Source of the DNA: Benincasa hispida
Lineage: Eukaryota > Streptophyta > Magnoliopsida > Cucurbitales > Cucurbitaceae
DNA: 64,000 bases
Direction: 5' to 3'
NCBI RefSeq assembly: GCF_009727055.1
Contig: NC_052351.1
Span: 55,221,544 to 55,285,543, forward strand
The number at the start of each line of letters is the position of its first letter. The first letter of the stretch is position 1. This document shows, one piece after another, positions 35,061 through 47,101 of the stretch. Below the pieces are notes generated by a model. That model made no database searches, had not been told where the DNA came from, and saw only the letters and a program-made list of their open reading frames with translations. Made by a program: the position numbers and the translations under genes.

Positions 35061-36339
35061 CAAACACTCTCTTTGAAGTCAAGCTTCCCTTTTATACTAG
35101 CAGCTGCATGCTAACCCTTTATTGTCCAGCTGCCACCTCATCCTTAAAGAGAGAACAACTATCCTAAGCATAAAAACTGGCTTAGCTAGTCGGTCACTAA
35201 GCCGATTATGATTCCTAATTACCAACGCAAGCCCTTGCCTTCAACATCATCAACGCATAGCTCACCTTAAGACTATTGCGTTCTCCTATGATCGCATGCT
35301 CTTAGCCCACGCATAGCTTAGTCTTAACATATCACCAACCAAACATTAAGCCTTCCTCAACACGCAACCATCGAGCATCACATGCCTCATGTACCTTGCG
35401 CCAAGATTGGCAATGCTTTCCAAGCAGTTGCACAATCTTCCAGCGCAATCGCATACTTCCTTGCTTCATCGCATAGCTCTAGCGCGTATCGAGTACCCAG
35501 CGCCTTGCGCTCATCACGGCACACTGATCAGCATGCATGCCCAACCTCAACGCTCAGTCTTGCGCTCATCGTGCAGCCTTAGCGTACATCGTATACCCCA
35601 TCATCCTATGCACATCGTTTTGCGCCCACCCTTGTGCTTAGCTTTGCGCTCATCGTCTAACGCTTAACGTGCAACCCCACAAGCAACTATGCGATCACCC
35701 TGGCGCAACGCCCCAATGCCCAGTGCCCACGCTCGCGCACAATTGAGTGCTTCCTTGCTCGCGCTTAGCCCATACTTGTTGCATGATGGCCCTTCCTCGC
35801 TGCACGATCATGCAAGCCTCTTGGTTCCCACATGCCTTGTTAACACATAGGGTTACAAGCACTCAACAAGACCACCTTGGCATGCACAACTCCAACGCCT
35901 ATCATCCTCCACACTCGGCCATACTTTTCCTCCACGAAAGCTCGTTTAACCTCTAAAAAGCAAGACTAGTGCATAAGAGCTTGTCTCCAATGCCCAACAC
36001 AAGGCTAACGCGTAGGATACACCCTACTGGCACTTAGCCATTTTATGGCCTGCCTAACCTCCAAGGCAAAACCATCGCCTATTCTTCTTACCTCAATGCT
36101 TAGCATAAGGCCAACGCCCATGGCAACATTTAGCCAAATTTTTCTCTTACTAAGCTATCTAAAACTCACTCGAGACTAGGTTTTTCCAACACTTAGAATT
36201 TTCTTCCTCCATCTTCCTACTTTCTTTACTTCTTTTTACAACTTTACTTTAACATATCCTTAGTCTTTACTTAGCATGCCTATTGCTCACTTATGTAGGG
36301 AAAATGGAGTATGGAGTTTACAGTGTTGTTGGACTACAC
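35061..36339 (-). mobile_element. LTR-like block rich in CGCAT/GCGC words, copy 1
   Basis: Many GCATAGC, GCGCTCATCG and AACGCATAG words occur. A minus-strand TATA-like TATAAAAGGG is at 35086-35095. The block is homologous to 37330-38270, where the order is the same, so it is probably the U3 of a Gypsy LTR in minus orientation. The overlapping frames at 35382-35667 and 35747-35956 have no domain. Confidence 0.5.
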
Positions 36340-36856
36340 TCACCTATGCAGATCAAAGGATAATCCCGAATAAATAGGAGTTCGTAGTTAGCTCAGGATT
36401 AAGATCGAGTTACCCTAGGTCATTGAATTTGAAATAGTCAATTTTAACAGTAAACAGTCATTATAAAGAAAAATGACTATTTTGAGGTCTAGTCTTATGC
36501 AAACTCATTGCATAGGATCCCCATATTTACATGTCTCCACATGAATTATTTTGGGATCACATCATTTGTATCAGTATACAAAATGGGCTGCATCCAATAG
36601 TATCACTAGGATGAGGTACCCAATCTCATCCATATACTTATAGACCATTTTGGCTATATACTAAAACTTGATCCTCTTTTATGTTGCCATATAAAGTTAA
36701 AGTGTTCATATTATAGTCATGGATTCGTTTATTGGATTTTTATAATAGAATGTCATATCAATAACAAATTATTAAAAAATATTCAATAATACTTTTATTG
36801 ATAAATAGAATATGTTGACAATATTTATGAACTGCGAGTTTAGGACATTCCCAATA
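36340..36856 (-). mobile_element. Copia LTR, family C, truncated
   Basis: It matches the right half of 8936-10798 and 20655-21717, from CTCACCTATGCAGATC to the CCCAATA end. The left part of the LTR is missing and no target duplication is visible (right flank TGCAC). Confidence 0.75.
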
Positions 36857-38270
36857 TGCACAACACAACGCATTCCTTGTGCACAGCTCAGCACATGCCT
36901 TGCACCCAACGAGCTCCTCTCGTGCGCCTGCAGCCTGCCTGGGCTTAACAGCTTGCTTGCTCAACGGTTGCAGCTGCCTGCTTGTTCAACCAAAATCCAG
37001 TTTCAAATTTTAGCTCGAATAACTTATTTTCTAAAACTTATCTTAGTATATTTCCTTCTATAAACTTTTTTAAGAACATCTTATCTTGCTTACCTTAAAA
37101 TTTGAGCTCTTAATTTTTTGTGGTTTGTCCGAAAACCTCAAATCTTCATCACTAACTCAGATTCACTCGAGAGCTTGACCTTCTTACAATCATCTTTAGA
37201 TTTCAACTTGAATCCTTAGGAATTCTCTTCCAGCAGCTCTGGAGCTTCAACTACACACATCAGGCTTTTGAATGGCTTTAAAATCACCTCATTTGCACGA
37301 GCAAAATGCTTAAACCGAGCCTTTGAACTAAAGCTTCTTTTTTATACAAAACACTGCATATCCTCAATGCACTATTAAGCTGCCAACTCCCCCACTAAGT
37401 GGGATTAATTCCCTCAATTTCGACAGTTGGTCCACTATAACGGGTGACTAAGCTACCAATCAACGTTTATCAAGCAAGGCTTCACTATCAACTCACCTTT
37501 GCTTGGCGCATTCAATGCATAACCCTTGGTCCATACATGGCCTCAATGCATCTAGCCATTGCTTAGTCTAGTGCCAACGCCTGATTTCCTTTGTAGTGGC
37601 CTTTGCTTTGAATATCACATAGACTCAACCAACGCATGGCTCAACCTCATCAAATAGCTTCCTAGCTAGCGCCATCGCATAGCCACCAACCAGCGCCATC
37701 ACCTTGCCTAAATGCCATTGCATAGGCTCATCTGCTCACCCCACACATCAGGCCATCAATGCACGCCCATCCTCAACACTAACCTCAACTAGGCAGCATT
37801 TTACTCGATGCATCCTACACCTAAGCTCAGCAATGCACATGCGCAGCCCCCAATGCCTAAGCCTTCAAGCTCTTGTGCATGCATCCTTGCCCATCTAACC
37901 TCTCATGGGTTTGACCAACACATGCTCTTACTCAACGCATGGCACCTCATGCAGCCACCACTTAGCCTTATGGCCAATGCCTCCCATGTGCCTAACTACC
38001 CTTCGAGAACATAACTGCCACACTCTAGGCCACATCGTTCAACGCATGGCCATTTTGACTTCCACACAGCCAAATTTTTCCTTAAAAAAGGCTTTATTGT
38101 CTTGCTACCCGAGGCCATAATGTTCAACACTTAGAACATTTTTCCTTCTTTTTCCTCTTCAAGTTTTTCACTACAAACATATTAATAACTTATACTTAAT
38201 CTTGATTAACATGTTAATTAACTTACTTAAGTAGGAAAAATAGAGTTTGAGGCTTACATTAACTGCACTA
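36857..38270 (-). mobile_element. LTR-like block, copy 2, with downstream part
   Basis: The right part (from about 37330) repeats copy 1, including the TTTTTTATACA minus-strand TATA area near 37340 and the CTTAATCTTGATTAACATG...GTAGGAAAAATAGAG end near 38240. The left part (36857-37330) looks like the transcribed part of a Gypsy LTR. No coding domain was found. Confidence 0.5.
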
Positions 38271-38610
38271 CTGCTCTGCCACTTAAAGACTCTGTTGAAA
38301 GAGGAAGTTTAGGTGTTTACTCTGTAAATATGTGTACACATGTGTCTTCATATTAAGGACTAGTAATGAGTGTTGGACCCATTGAACCTTGTTTCTGTGT
38401 ATATGTTATAAGTTTGCTGTGTATGGAGCCCTGAGGTTATTATAAATGTTTTAAGTTTTGCTAGCACTTGAATGTTAAATATGTTATTCCAAGGTTTCCT
38501 AAGTAGGTTAAATAGGTCAGTTAGGCAGTAAAGTGCCACAAAAGGGTTGGTAACTGCTGCCGTCACATTCTCTTCTAGATTAAGACAGTAATCTGGGAAG
38601 GGGTGTGACA
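38271..38610 (+). mobile_element. Chromovirus LTR end (fragment)
   Basis: It ends TCTGGGAAGGGGTGTGACA, as the LTR at 35060 does, and has a similar GGTTATTATAAATG...GGTCAGTTAGG lead. Only the last ~340 bp are present. Confidence 0.6.
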
Positions 38611-38808
38611 ACTTAACTCTTCAATATTAGTGGATTATATTTCCTGCGCACTCTAACCTCCAACGTAAGTGTTTATCACCGAACTGAGTTACCAACTGTT
38701 GTGTGCCTTTACTTGTTTACTTGTTGATATTTTTGTTGTTACAGCTATTGTCAGTGTTTTCCATTTAACATCCACATATCAAGTAACTAGTCATCCTATT
38801 GCCTTTCA
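38611..38808 (+). mobile_element. Copia D 5' LTR, 3' end only
   Basis: This sequence precedes a Copia primer-binding site and ends TTGCCTTTCA. The remainder of the LTR is missing to the left, where a Gypsy LTR end abuts. Confidence 0.6.
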
Positions 38809-38810
38809 AT

Positions 38811-38823
38811 TGGTATCAAAGGG
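38811..38823 (+). other. Primer-binding site of Copia D
   Basis: TGGTATCAAAGGG, a variant of the tRNA-iMet site, lies 2 bp after the LTR end and about 50 bp before the gag start. Confidence 0.8.
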
Positions 38824-38874
38824 GGTCGCCTTTATCTCGGGTGTTTTAATCATAGAAAGAATCAAGGAATGAGG

Positions 38875-40967
38875 TGAAGGAAATCAAACACGAGGATTTC
38901 TATGAGCAACGGAAGGATCTTTCCAAATTTCAATCGTATATGAACTTTACAATTACAATCACAAACTGAAACGAACGGTTATGTGAAATATAGAAATTAC
39001 AGCATGCTATATTATAGATCAAAGTAAGAATCAACAAACCTTTGTAGACTCATCTTTGAGTTTCTTGATCATGAACGCTCGATCACCGCAACATAACAAC
39101 CCACGAACGTTCGTCCACCACGATCGCTACACTGCACGAACATCACGCACTCGAACTAAGCGATTGCCAAGGTCACAAACACAATGAACGGCCTCCACAG
39201 AACCTCGACAGTGTCGAGTTGAGTATGACACCACCAAGAAGGCTACTTTGGTATTCTTGGTGTGAGAATCCAGAGGGTGGGCTTTGTGTGGACTTGATTT
39301 GAGGCAGAAAACCGGAGGAGCCACAATCGTATAAACGATTGAGCAAATAGGAGATGGAACAACCTATCGTATAGTTCGATGCCCAATCGTTTAGGAAAAG
39401 CTATGTGATCGTCTAGCAAAAGCTATGCGATCTTTTAGCTCATCGCTTAGCTTAGTGTCTATAGCCTAAGAACACTTCACAATCATTTAGCTAACTTCAA
39501 GCTGTCGCTAAGTAAATCTTATTTACTTGACAAATTCTCAATGAGTATTTTTCGAGATTGGAAATCTCAAAACAGCCTTTTTTTTTCTTTTTTCTTTTTC
39601 TGAAATTAGGAAAACATTTTTCCTTTTATCTTACGATTACCATGAAAAACCACCAATAACCTCCCACTCAATTGATTATTAGAGAAAAAGAGATAATTAT
39701 CCAATAATTAATATTATTATAAATATAAATGACGGACAATTATAACCTATAATTTTAATATTTTATCTCATGAAACATATAACCCTTAGCTCTTTTTCTA
39801 TTCCATGGCATTAAATGTAAATTTCATTTACATTAATCCTCCACTTGATGCATCTCATACACCATACCGATCATATCCTATATAATCGAATTACCTCTTG
39901 TCAATTTGAACATTTCAAATCAACACCAAGAACTGATCCTCAACTTGAATCCATTGAGCTACCAAGGGGACCTTATGGACATGTAGCTCGAAGCTCCAAC
40001 GGTACGTGAATAACTGACTAAACTCTTTAATCACGGGATCCACCATCCATTAACTGTCAGGCACTCTACTAAAGACCAACAGTTGAACTCTCCTTAACAG
40101 ATATATTATGTGTCCATCTTAACCAATCAACAGTACGACAACCCTTCACAGATCGTTCATAAGTACAGCTCGGCCAATAACCGTTATGCCCCTATAGTTA
40201 CATCTAACTCCTTAAGTACCACTGAATCCTCTAATGAACATAAGTCATAGTCCCACTATGACTGAGTCCTCTCTTCCAAAAAGAAGTTATGGCCACTATG
40301 TTCAAACCCCGGAATTAGCCCTTAAGGGAGCAATCTATCTACTTACCCCTAATTTGGGGAAGGAGTGAATTCCATCTTATGTATTGAGTTCCCAGCTCCC
40401 AAATTAGACAAGTCCCCAAAAAGGTAGGCATGTTAAGTTGGCCATCTGACCACTCTCACCGATACTAATCAAAGGACCGCTCTTCAAGGCAAGAGCTCCC
40501 AAAACACTCAGGATTGAGGTCGTGTCACCTATGATCGTTTAGGTGAGATGTAAGTCTCCAGTATCAACATCGTTATATACAGAGTCTACTCATCTCGTGG
40601 TCCGGTCTTATACAAACTCTTTATATAGGACACCCCACTCGCATGTCTCTATATGAATGGTCAGGATCTACCATCTGTAGTAGTTTACAACACTTGCAAA
40701 CCTCTACAAAGCGGGCCATATCCGTAGTGTCACCAGGATCACATATTCCACCTTAATCCTTATACTACAGACCTATCTAGGTTATCACTTAAGGCATGAT
40801 CCACTTGTATATCTCATATACATGCTTAAGTTTACATAAGATAACCATGGAGCTTCATTTATTGGATATGAGTAAATTTCATAATGAAATAACAATTAAA
40901 TTCATAAAACAATGTGTATCATTACAAACAACGAGACTCCGGGAGAATTAGGACACCAATCCCAACA
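38875..40967 (-). mobile_element. Solo Copia LTR, family B, with TGAGG target duplication
   Basis: On the plus strand it runs TGAAGGAAATC...ACACCAATCCCAACA (2,093 bp), with TGAGG at 38870-38874 and 40968-40972. Internal element sequence is absent. It sits at the very start of the Copia D gag. The frame at 39127-39324 is LTR-internal. Confidence 0.9.
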
Positions 40968-41614
40968 TGAGGTTCTACCACTCGTCCACCTATTCTTAAT
41001 GGAACAAATTATTCTTACTAGAAAGCTCAAATGATGGCCTTTCTGAAGTCGATTGATAGCAAAACCTAGAAGGCTGTTGTATCCAGATGGACTCATCCTA
41101 CCATCAAAACTAATGATGGAAAGGAAATTTTGAAGCCAAAATCTCAGTGGTGTGGAGAAGAAGAAGCCTCTTTGGGAAATTCTCGTGCCTTGAATGCCAT
41201 ATTCAATGGTATAGATTGCAACATATTCAGATTAATTAACACTTGTGTCTCAGCTAAGGAGGCATGGGACATCTTGTTTGTTGTTTATGAGGGAATGTCT
41301 AAAGTAAAGATGTCCAGGCTACAGTTGATAACATCAAAGTTTGAGCATCTAAGAATGCACAATGAAAAATCCATTGTTGAATTCAATATACATTTGCTAG
41401 ATATTACAAATGAGTCATTAAAGAAGACTTTGTTAGTGACAATAGAGAATCAGAAGATCTTCTTGCTGAATCGATTGCCTTGCTTTTAAAACAGTTTAAC
41501 AGTGTGCTCAAACGTTTTGGTAAGAGGTCTAGCTCTTACAATAACAACAAGTCTGATGGTTTTACTCCTCTCAATCAATTCAGATCTCAGAATAGTTGTT
41601 AGATCTTTAAAGGA
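40968..41614 (+). pseudogene. Copia D gag (UBN2 type), 5' part
   Basis: It begins with TTRPPILNGTNYSY, has stops where tryptophan is expected (TAG after NYSY and after IDSKT), then a long open part at 41130-41489 with KSQWCGEEEASLGNSRALNA, AKEAWDILFVVYEGMSKVKM and LQLITSKFEHLRM. This is the UBN2/gag-polypeptide domain of plant Copia elements. It becomes frameshifted around LLVTIENQKIF. It is interrupted at 41614 and continues at 43268. Confidence 0.88.
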
Positions 41615-43267
41615 TGTATATTTTCTATGTTAATTCCCCCAAAATATTGTTGATTATTTGCTTTCCTTGCTAATTTTATAGGTAAAACAGTCCCGAAGGC
41701 ATTTAGGAGTCATTAAGAGAAAATTATGCCAAAAGGATAAAAAAATGACCAAGAAAATCAACTAAATTGAAGAGAATCAGAAAATTACTAAATTGTCATC
41801 GAGTATCATTGAATATCATTGAGTATAATCAATCAACGAGTAATCGAGCAGTGAGTATTTACAAGAATACTATTGAGTATAATCAAGCATCAAATACCAT
41901 CGAGTAATTACCAAAAAGGCCATCGAGTCAATGCCATCGTGCATCGAGTATCGAGTAAGGGCCATCGTGCATCGAGTATCGAGTTGAAGACAGAACGCTC
42001 GCTTTTTGCTGCAAAAACTCGATGCGTTTCAACACTCCCCACAGCATTGCAACGCTCTGGATTTTGACACTATTCATCTAACACGCCTTGCACAACCAAG
42101 TGTTAATGCAACATTGCAATGTTAGCCGAATGCTTCTTGCCTTTTCTATGATTTAATGTCTGGCCTTAGCGTCGCAACGTTATCCCTGTAGCTATAAATA
42201 GTTTTCTTTCATTTTTGCTAAAAGGGGGAAGCACAATTTTGATGGAGGCTAGAATTTCTCTTTGTATCAATTAGTCTCTATGGTAATTTTGTTTCCTACC
42301 TAGGATAGATTTTGATTTCTTTTTTAATTGTAATCAATAACTTGTAATTCTTCATGAATTTGTCTATGGATTTGTGAATTAATTCAATCTTGTTTCTGTT
42401 TCAAGAGTTCTTACAAATTCTTTTGAGTCTTTTACTTTTCTTTATTATTAGCATCTGAATTTGAGCATTCTTGAATCTGATTTTAATTCTTGAAGCATGT
42501 TGAATGATCTATATCTTGAGCATGTTTAGCCTAGATGCTTGGTTTTGTCACATTCACTCATGATTGAATATGTTGCTTTTAATGTGTTCGATAGAATGTC
42601 TAGCCAAGATCTCCAAGAGGCAATAGTAATTGTGTGTTGAATGGCTAACTATCCTAGGACACACTAATTACTAGATTTGGAGAAAATTCGGTTAATTGAG
42701 TAAGCTATCTTAACAATTAATCGACGAAATTGAATCCTAGAAACTAATGCGCATGTTTTCTCTTCTATATGGCCACTAAGGAACCCAATAGAGGCAAAAA
42801 CATGTAGATAGATTAGGGTTAGGGCTATCCTACCTTAATCGTTGATTAGGACGCTTTCTTGACTAGGTTATGCTAGTTTTCTACCTTTGTAGCTAGTTTA
42901 ATCGAGATTAAGTAAGTAATTGTGTGCGTAATCCGACTGTGAATTAAATTTGTAGAATTCAATGATAAGAATTGAAATGAACGTCTAACTTGGATTAGAA
43001 GTAAGATTGTTCTAAACTTGGTTACAACTATCCTTTATCTTTTGATTTTTAACATGTTTCTTGTCTTAATAAAAAAAACCCCCCATTTTATAGCTTTCAT
43101 AGTTAAGCTTGGTTAAAGAAAAGATTAAATAACATTTCCCTGTGGATCGACCTCTTACTTCCACTTTAACTACGAGATAGTTAGGTTGTTGTTCGAGCTT
43201 TATAAATATTGTTTGTTTCGGGTTAGGTAGAATTAACGACACTTACTTAGCTCCGGACGATAGTAAA
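41615..43267 (+). mobile_element. Probable solo LTR inserted in Copia D gag
   Basis: This 1.65-kb non-coding block starts TGTATATTTTC and is flanked by AAGGA at 41610-41614 and 43268-43272. It carries a block near 43138 (TCCCTGTGGATCGACCTC) typical of LTR R/U5 in Tat/Athila-like elements. It lacks the terminal hairpin and does not end in CA, so the family and exact right end are uncertain. Confidence 0.5.
41798..41985 (+). repeat. ATCGAGTA-word tandem tract
   Basis: Words such as CATCGAGTATC, CATTGAGTATAATC and CATCGAGTAA recur about 14 times. The last part has a direct repeat of GCCATCGTGCATCGAGTATC. Confidence 0.7.
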
Positions 43268-43500
43268 AAGGAAGCTGACAAGCCAGGTAATCTACTCTCG
43301 CATAAGGAAAAGAACTTCAAATATTGAGAGTGTGGTGGATTCCATCATATGCAAGTTGAATGTCCCATTTTTCTGAAGAGACAAAGCAAAGGATATGTAT
43401 TAACTTTGTCTGATACTGAATCTGAAGATAGCAGTGACTCAGAGGATGATGTTAAAGCACTTGTTAGCAACATCTCCTCGAACACCTCATCGTGTGATAA
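43268..43500 (+). pseudogene. Copia D gag, zinc-knuckle part
   Basis: It reads KEADKPGNLLSHKEKNFKY, a stop, ECGGFHHMQVECP (a C-X2-C-X4-H-X4-C knuckle with the first cysteine codon changed) and the acidic LSDTESEDSSDSEDDVKALV. This is the nucleocapsid end of the gag begun at 40968. It is interrupted near 43500. Confidence 0.85.
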
Positions 43501-45043
43501 TTTTTTAATGTGAACCCCCGAACTTAGAATCATGCTTGTCCTCAAAAATGCGTTATACTCAAGAAATTCTCACATTCCGGCTTTCCTTTGCGGTGACCAG
43601 CTTCTCAGAATATAATTTACTTATACCTCTAACCACCGTCGCAATGCTCTCCTCCACTTCAACTACTTCTTCAAAAAAAAATCTTTTCTAAGTTTAAATC
43701 CGGCAAGCCTTTGCTCAAAAACTTTTTATTCATTCACGGCAACTTTGCGTTTAGCTTTTGAGAATGCGTTCGTTCAAAATGCTTTAAAAATTTGTGATGA
43801 CTTATTCGAATGCGGCATTGAATTTGGTTACACTCTTCGTTTTGGCTTACCCCCACATGTGTCATGCGGCATCCAACCTCGATTGCGTTCCAAATTCAAC
43901 TCAACTCTTATCTTGCTTGATTTGGATTGCACCAGACAGAGGAGTTGCGCTTATGCGTTGATCCTGGCGGCTTAATTTTTTTTTGGCTTGCCCCCACGTG
44001 TGTCATGCGGACATCCAACTACGAGCAAGCACCTTTCACAACTTAACTTTTATCAACATGGGTTTCCCCATTGCGTTGATAGTGGAGTTTTTTTTCTCAA
44101 AATTCTCTCTCTCTCTCTCTTTTTTTTTTTTTGCATTATAGAAATGATCGTAATGTAATGAACGCAATTCTCCGAGACTGCTGCCACCCTCAAACTTAGA
44201 GGTTGGTACGCAATAAAACTAAATATTTGAGCAAAGGTAAAAACAAAATTAACAGGAATTAACAGGAATACAGTAATAAATGTTTGAGCAAAGGTTTGCA
44301 CGCAATAAAACTTAAGACTTTCAAAATTTGAAGAAGCTATTAAAAGTAAGGAGCACCTTGTGATGCTTAGTCAGCAGATGCGGTGAATTATACATACCAT
44401 CATAGATGCATCGTAAAGGAATGCAATTAGAAAAGGAGAATTTTAAAAGGATAATGCATAAAGGACAACAAGAAAGAACCTTAGGCGGAATAATGCATGC
44501 GATCATGCTTTGGAATTCACGCGATCGAAGCCATGCATTGAAGAATGAAGGGAATTCTTCCGTTGTACTGCGACCGAGGAGACTTATTGTCGCACCTACA
44601 AAGAGCAAACACACCACATCCAAGGAAGCAGCCACATATCCAAAATAACACTAAAAATAAACTAAACTATGAAAGCAAGATAAAGATAGAGTAGAAGACG
44701 TCCCTGGAAAAATTGGAGTGTTGTCACCGCAAGGAGTCTTCCATGCAGGAGATTGCTCTCAACTGCTTGGGTCAAGAAGCTCGCCCTGACCATTGGAACT
44801 TCCGGCAATTGTTGGGCGCATGTTGGCCACCATGTGCTTAGAATTACCTTCAGCTCATGCGACTGATTTCCCTTCTATCCTGGGGTCAATACTGGCTTTC
44901 GACGCATCACCTACACTTCAATATTGGTTATAACTTGGTCGCACAAGCTGCAATACTCCCAAGATAAAAAGGTTGCCTACAGAGACACAAAACTCAACAA
45001 ACAATTAGCTGCCAAGTCCCCGGCAACAGCGCCAAAAACTATA
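43501..45043 (-). mobile_element. Tat-like element interior reduced to its two ends
   Basis: On the minus strand the 5' end (primer-binding site at 45018-45040 and leader) is followed by sequence related to the 3' untranslated region near 14100 (for example CACATGTGTCATGCGG at 43855). It ends at a polypurine tract (CTAAGTTCGGGGGTTCAC) at about 43514-43531. Gag, pol and extra ORF are all gone. The left LTR, which should follow the polypurine tract, is also absent: Copia D gag lies about 10 bp away. Frames such as 44321-44635 show no domain. A CT microsatellite and poly-T lie at 44104-44133. Confidence 0.6.
45018..45040 (-). other. Primer-binding site of reversed Tat-like element
   Basis: On the minus strand it reads TTTTTGGCGCTGTTGCCGGG, next to an LTR ending in CA at 45044. 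Confidence 0.85.
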
Positions 45044-46515
45044 TGACGTAAAATTAGTCGTCAATTACTTGATAACTAAAATTAGAGGGACGTAATATGC
45101 GATGCATGTCTTAAGGTATGCGTTGCTACTCATGCATCAGTGGTCATGCGTTGGAATGAAAGTATGCATTAACAAATGTATGCGATGACCATGTGTTCCC
45201 ATCATAAGTTTTCTTGCGCTCACGCCAAGTATAACGCAATACGCAAGTTTTTCGGGTGATTCGAGGTCGAACTCAAGGATTGTAGCTAGAGATATATGGT
45301 AATGTGTTAATGCGGTGGTTGAATAAACGAATGATGGGGGGTTTTAAGCTACAACTACTCCTACTCTAACTAACAGACAACGCATAGAGATGTATGAATA
45401 GAAGTAGAGACAAGACAACTGTTGACGCGTAGTAAATGGATGGAAAATAGATAAAATGTGAGGATGTCTTCATCGCAACCCTTAAGATTGACCGCAAGGG
45501 CAACCTCAGAAAACGCAAGCCATATTCAGCTAACACACACTAAACCTAAATCTAGGACGTATGCGATGTGTATGCAAAAGGGTCGGGATGACCACATACG
45601 GCCACCATATCCTACTTCTTGGACGCAGGCATTGTCCTCTCCGTAGGATGCATACGCTATGTAATAGCAAATGGAGCTTATTCCTAAGTCTCCATTCTTG
45701 CTTATGCAAACCTAATCTAGCTCTCTCGAGCATCGATTCTAACCTATCTCTCAAGTCTTAGGTTCTTTCTTTAGACTCTCTCTTGAGTAGCTCTAAAGGT
45801 GTGATGGATGCATACATAAGACAAGGTAACCACAAAAGCCTGGTTGACGTAAGATTATTCCTATCTCTAGTGAACACCAACTTACATTGCTTAATGCAAC
45901 CAACCACTTACCCTCCCAGGCAGTTAGTTGTTGCTGACTTTACTTATAGATAAGCGTTGCATTCGTCTATAGACAGTCGTTGCTATAGCTTCACACTAAG
46001 TAAATAAGGTTTTCTCACACACTCGCACAACGCACACCTTCCAGTGGTTTGCTACATGCTTCATATCTCTAATCCGCATGACTAAGTATGCGATACTCTA
46101 GCAATCTCACTAAGTGATGCAATGAAAGTAAAGGATGCTAAGTAAAGAAAGATGGAGATGGAATCGAAGGAAACGTAGAAATGCATTGAACACACAATGT
46201 ATTAATTTTTTAATCCAAAATGTAATACAATACAATATAAGAAAAGAAGAGAAAATGAAAGGACCAGCTGGAAGCAATATCTTGCTTCCAGCAGATGTGT
46301 GTCAAGGCTGCCGGTGGTGCCATGGAAGGGCAGTGGAGCTGACTCTCTCGAGATTTAACTCCGGCGAAGGCTCCAATCGTCACTCGGAATGGATGAAGGA
46401 GATGAAGAACTCTCAAGCTTCTTTCTCACGCATTAGTCTTGATCACAGGGATCCGCCCTAAGGCGAGCCTCAAGCGAAAAATCCTGGATGATTTGAAATT
46501 ATGCTCGGCGGCTTC

Positions 46516-46523
46516 TATTTATA
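46516..46523 (-). promoter_or_regulatory. LTR TATA box
   Basis: On the minus strand TATAAATA lies 579 bp from the LTR start, in the same relative place as in the forward copies. Confidence 0.6.
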
Positions 46524-47074
46524 GAGCTTGATCGCCGACAGCATTAATGGACCTGCTCTGATTTTGACATTAGCGGCGCGTTGGTCCTTTTTTGAATCTT
46601 TGCTGCTAACGGCGTGGTAGGTGAAATGTCAACATCATCTTTTGGTTTTCTCGATATATGTATTGATGCGTTCATTCCACCAACCTTGCGGTGATTCCTC
46701 TATTATGGTTATCGTGTTTCGCTTGATTATCGCAACTCTACACGATGACCGCAATCGCTTGACAATCGCAACCCCTATGCGATGGACGCATGTCGTTGAT
46801 TATCGCAACACCCATGCATTGATCGTATGCGTTCGCCTTTGCGATGGAGAGTTTCTCCACATGCGGTCGTCTATGTGGTAGTCCGGCTTCCGTTTCTGCG
46901 TCCACTTCCTGTGTTAGCTACAAAAATAGACAATTGAACGCATAATAATGCATAATAGGGGGTTAGTCGAGATTCTCAATGCTGAATGCCGCAAACTTAT
47001 TTTCTCATGAATTCCTAACATAATTGCCGCATATTCTGCTTAACAGTCCTCATAATTCTAAATAAAAGGCCTAA

Positions 47075-47100
47075 GATGACATGCATTTCTGCATGTCATC
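47075..47100 (-). other. LTR-terminal hairpin, perfect
   Basis: On the minus strand: arm GATGACATGCA, loop GAAA, arm TGCATGTCATC, eleven perfect pairs. It differs from the 14458 copy by paired changes. Confidence 0.85.
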
Positions 47101-47101
47101 A

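Larger units (their letters stand above)
45044..47101 (-). mobile_element. Tat/Athila-like 5' LTR, reversed
   Basis: On the minus strand this 2,058-bp LTR starts TGATGACATGCAG and ends ...TTTTACGTCA, next to the primer-binding site. It has a TATA box at 46516-46523, CTCTCGAG-type repeats near 45720-45790 as in the 23161 LTR, and the terminal hairpin. The frames in it (45458-45761, 46135-46461) are not genes. Confidence 0.85.

Noticed and set aside
35382..38120. Several 65-90 codon frames in the CGCAT-rich blocks
   Set aside because: Open frames here follow from low stop-codon density in GC-richer repeat words; no frame is conserved between the two block copies.
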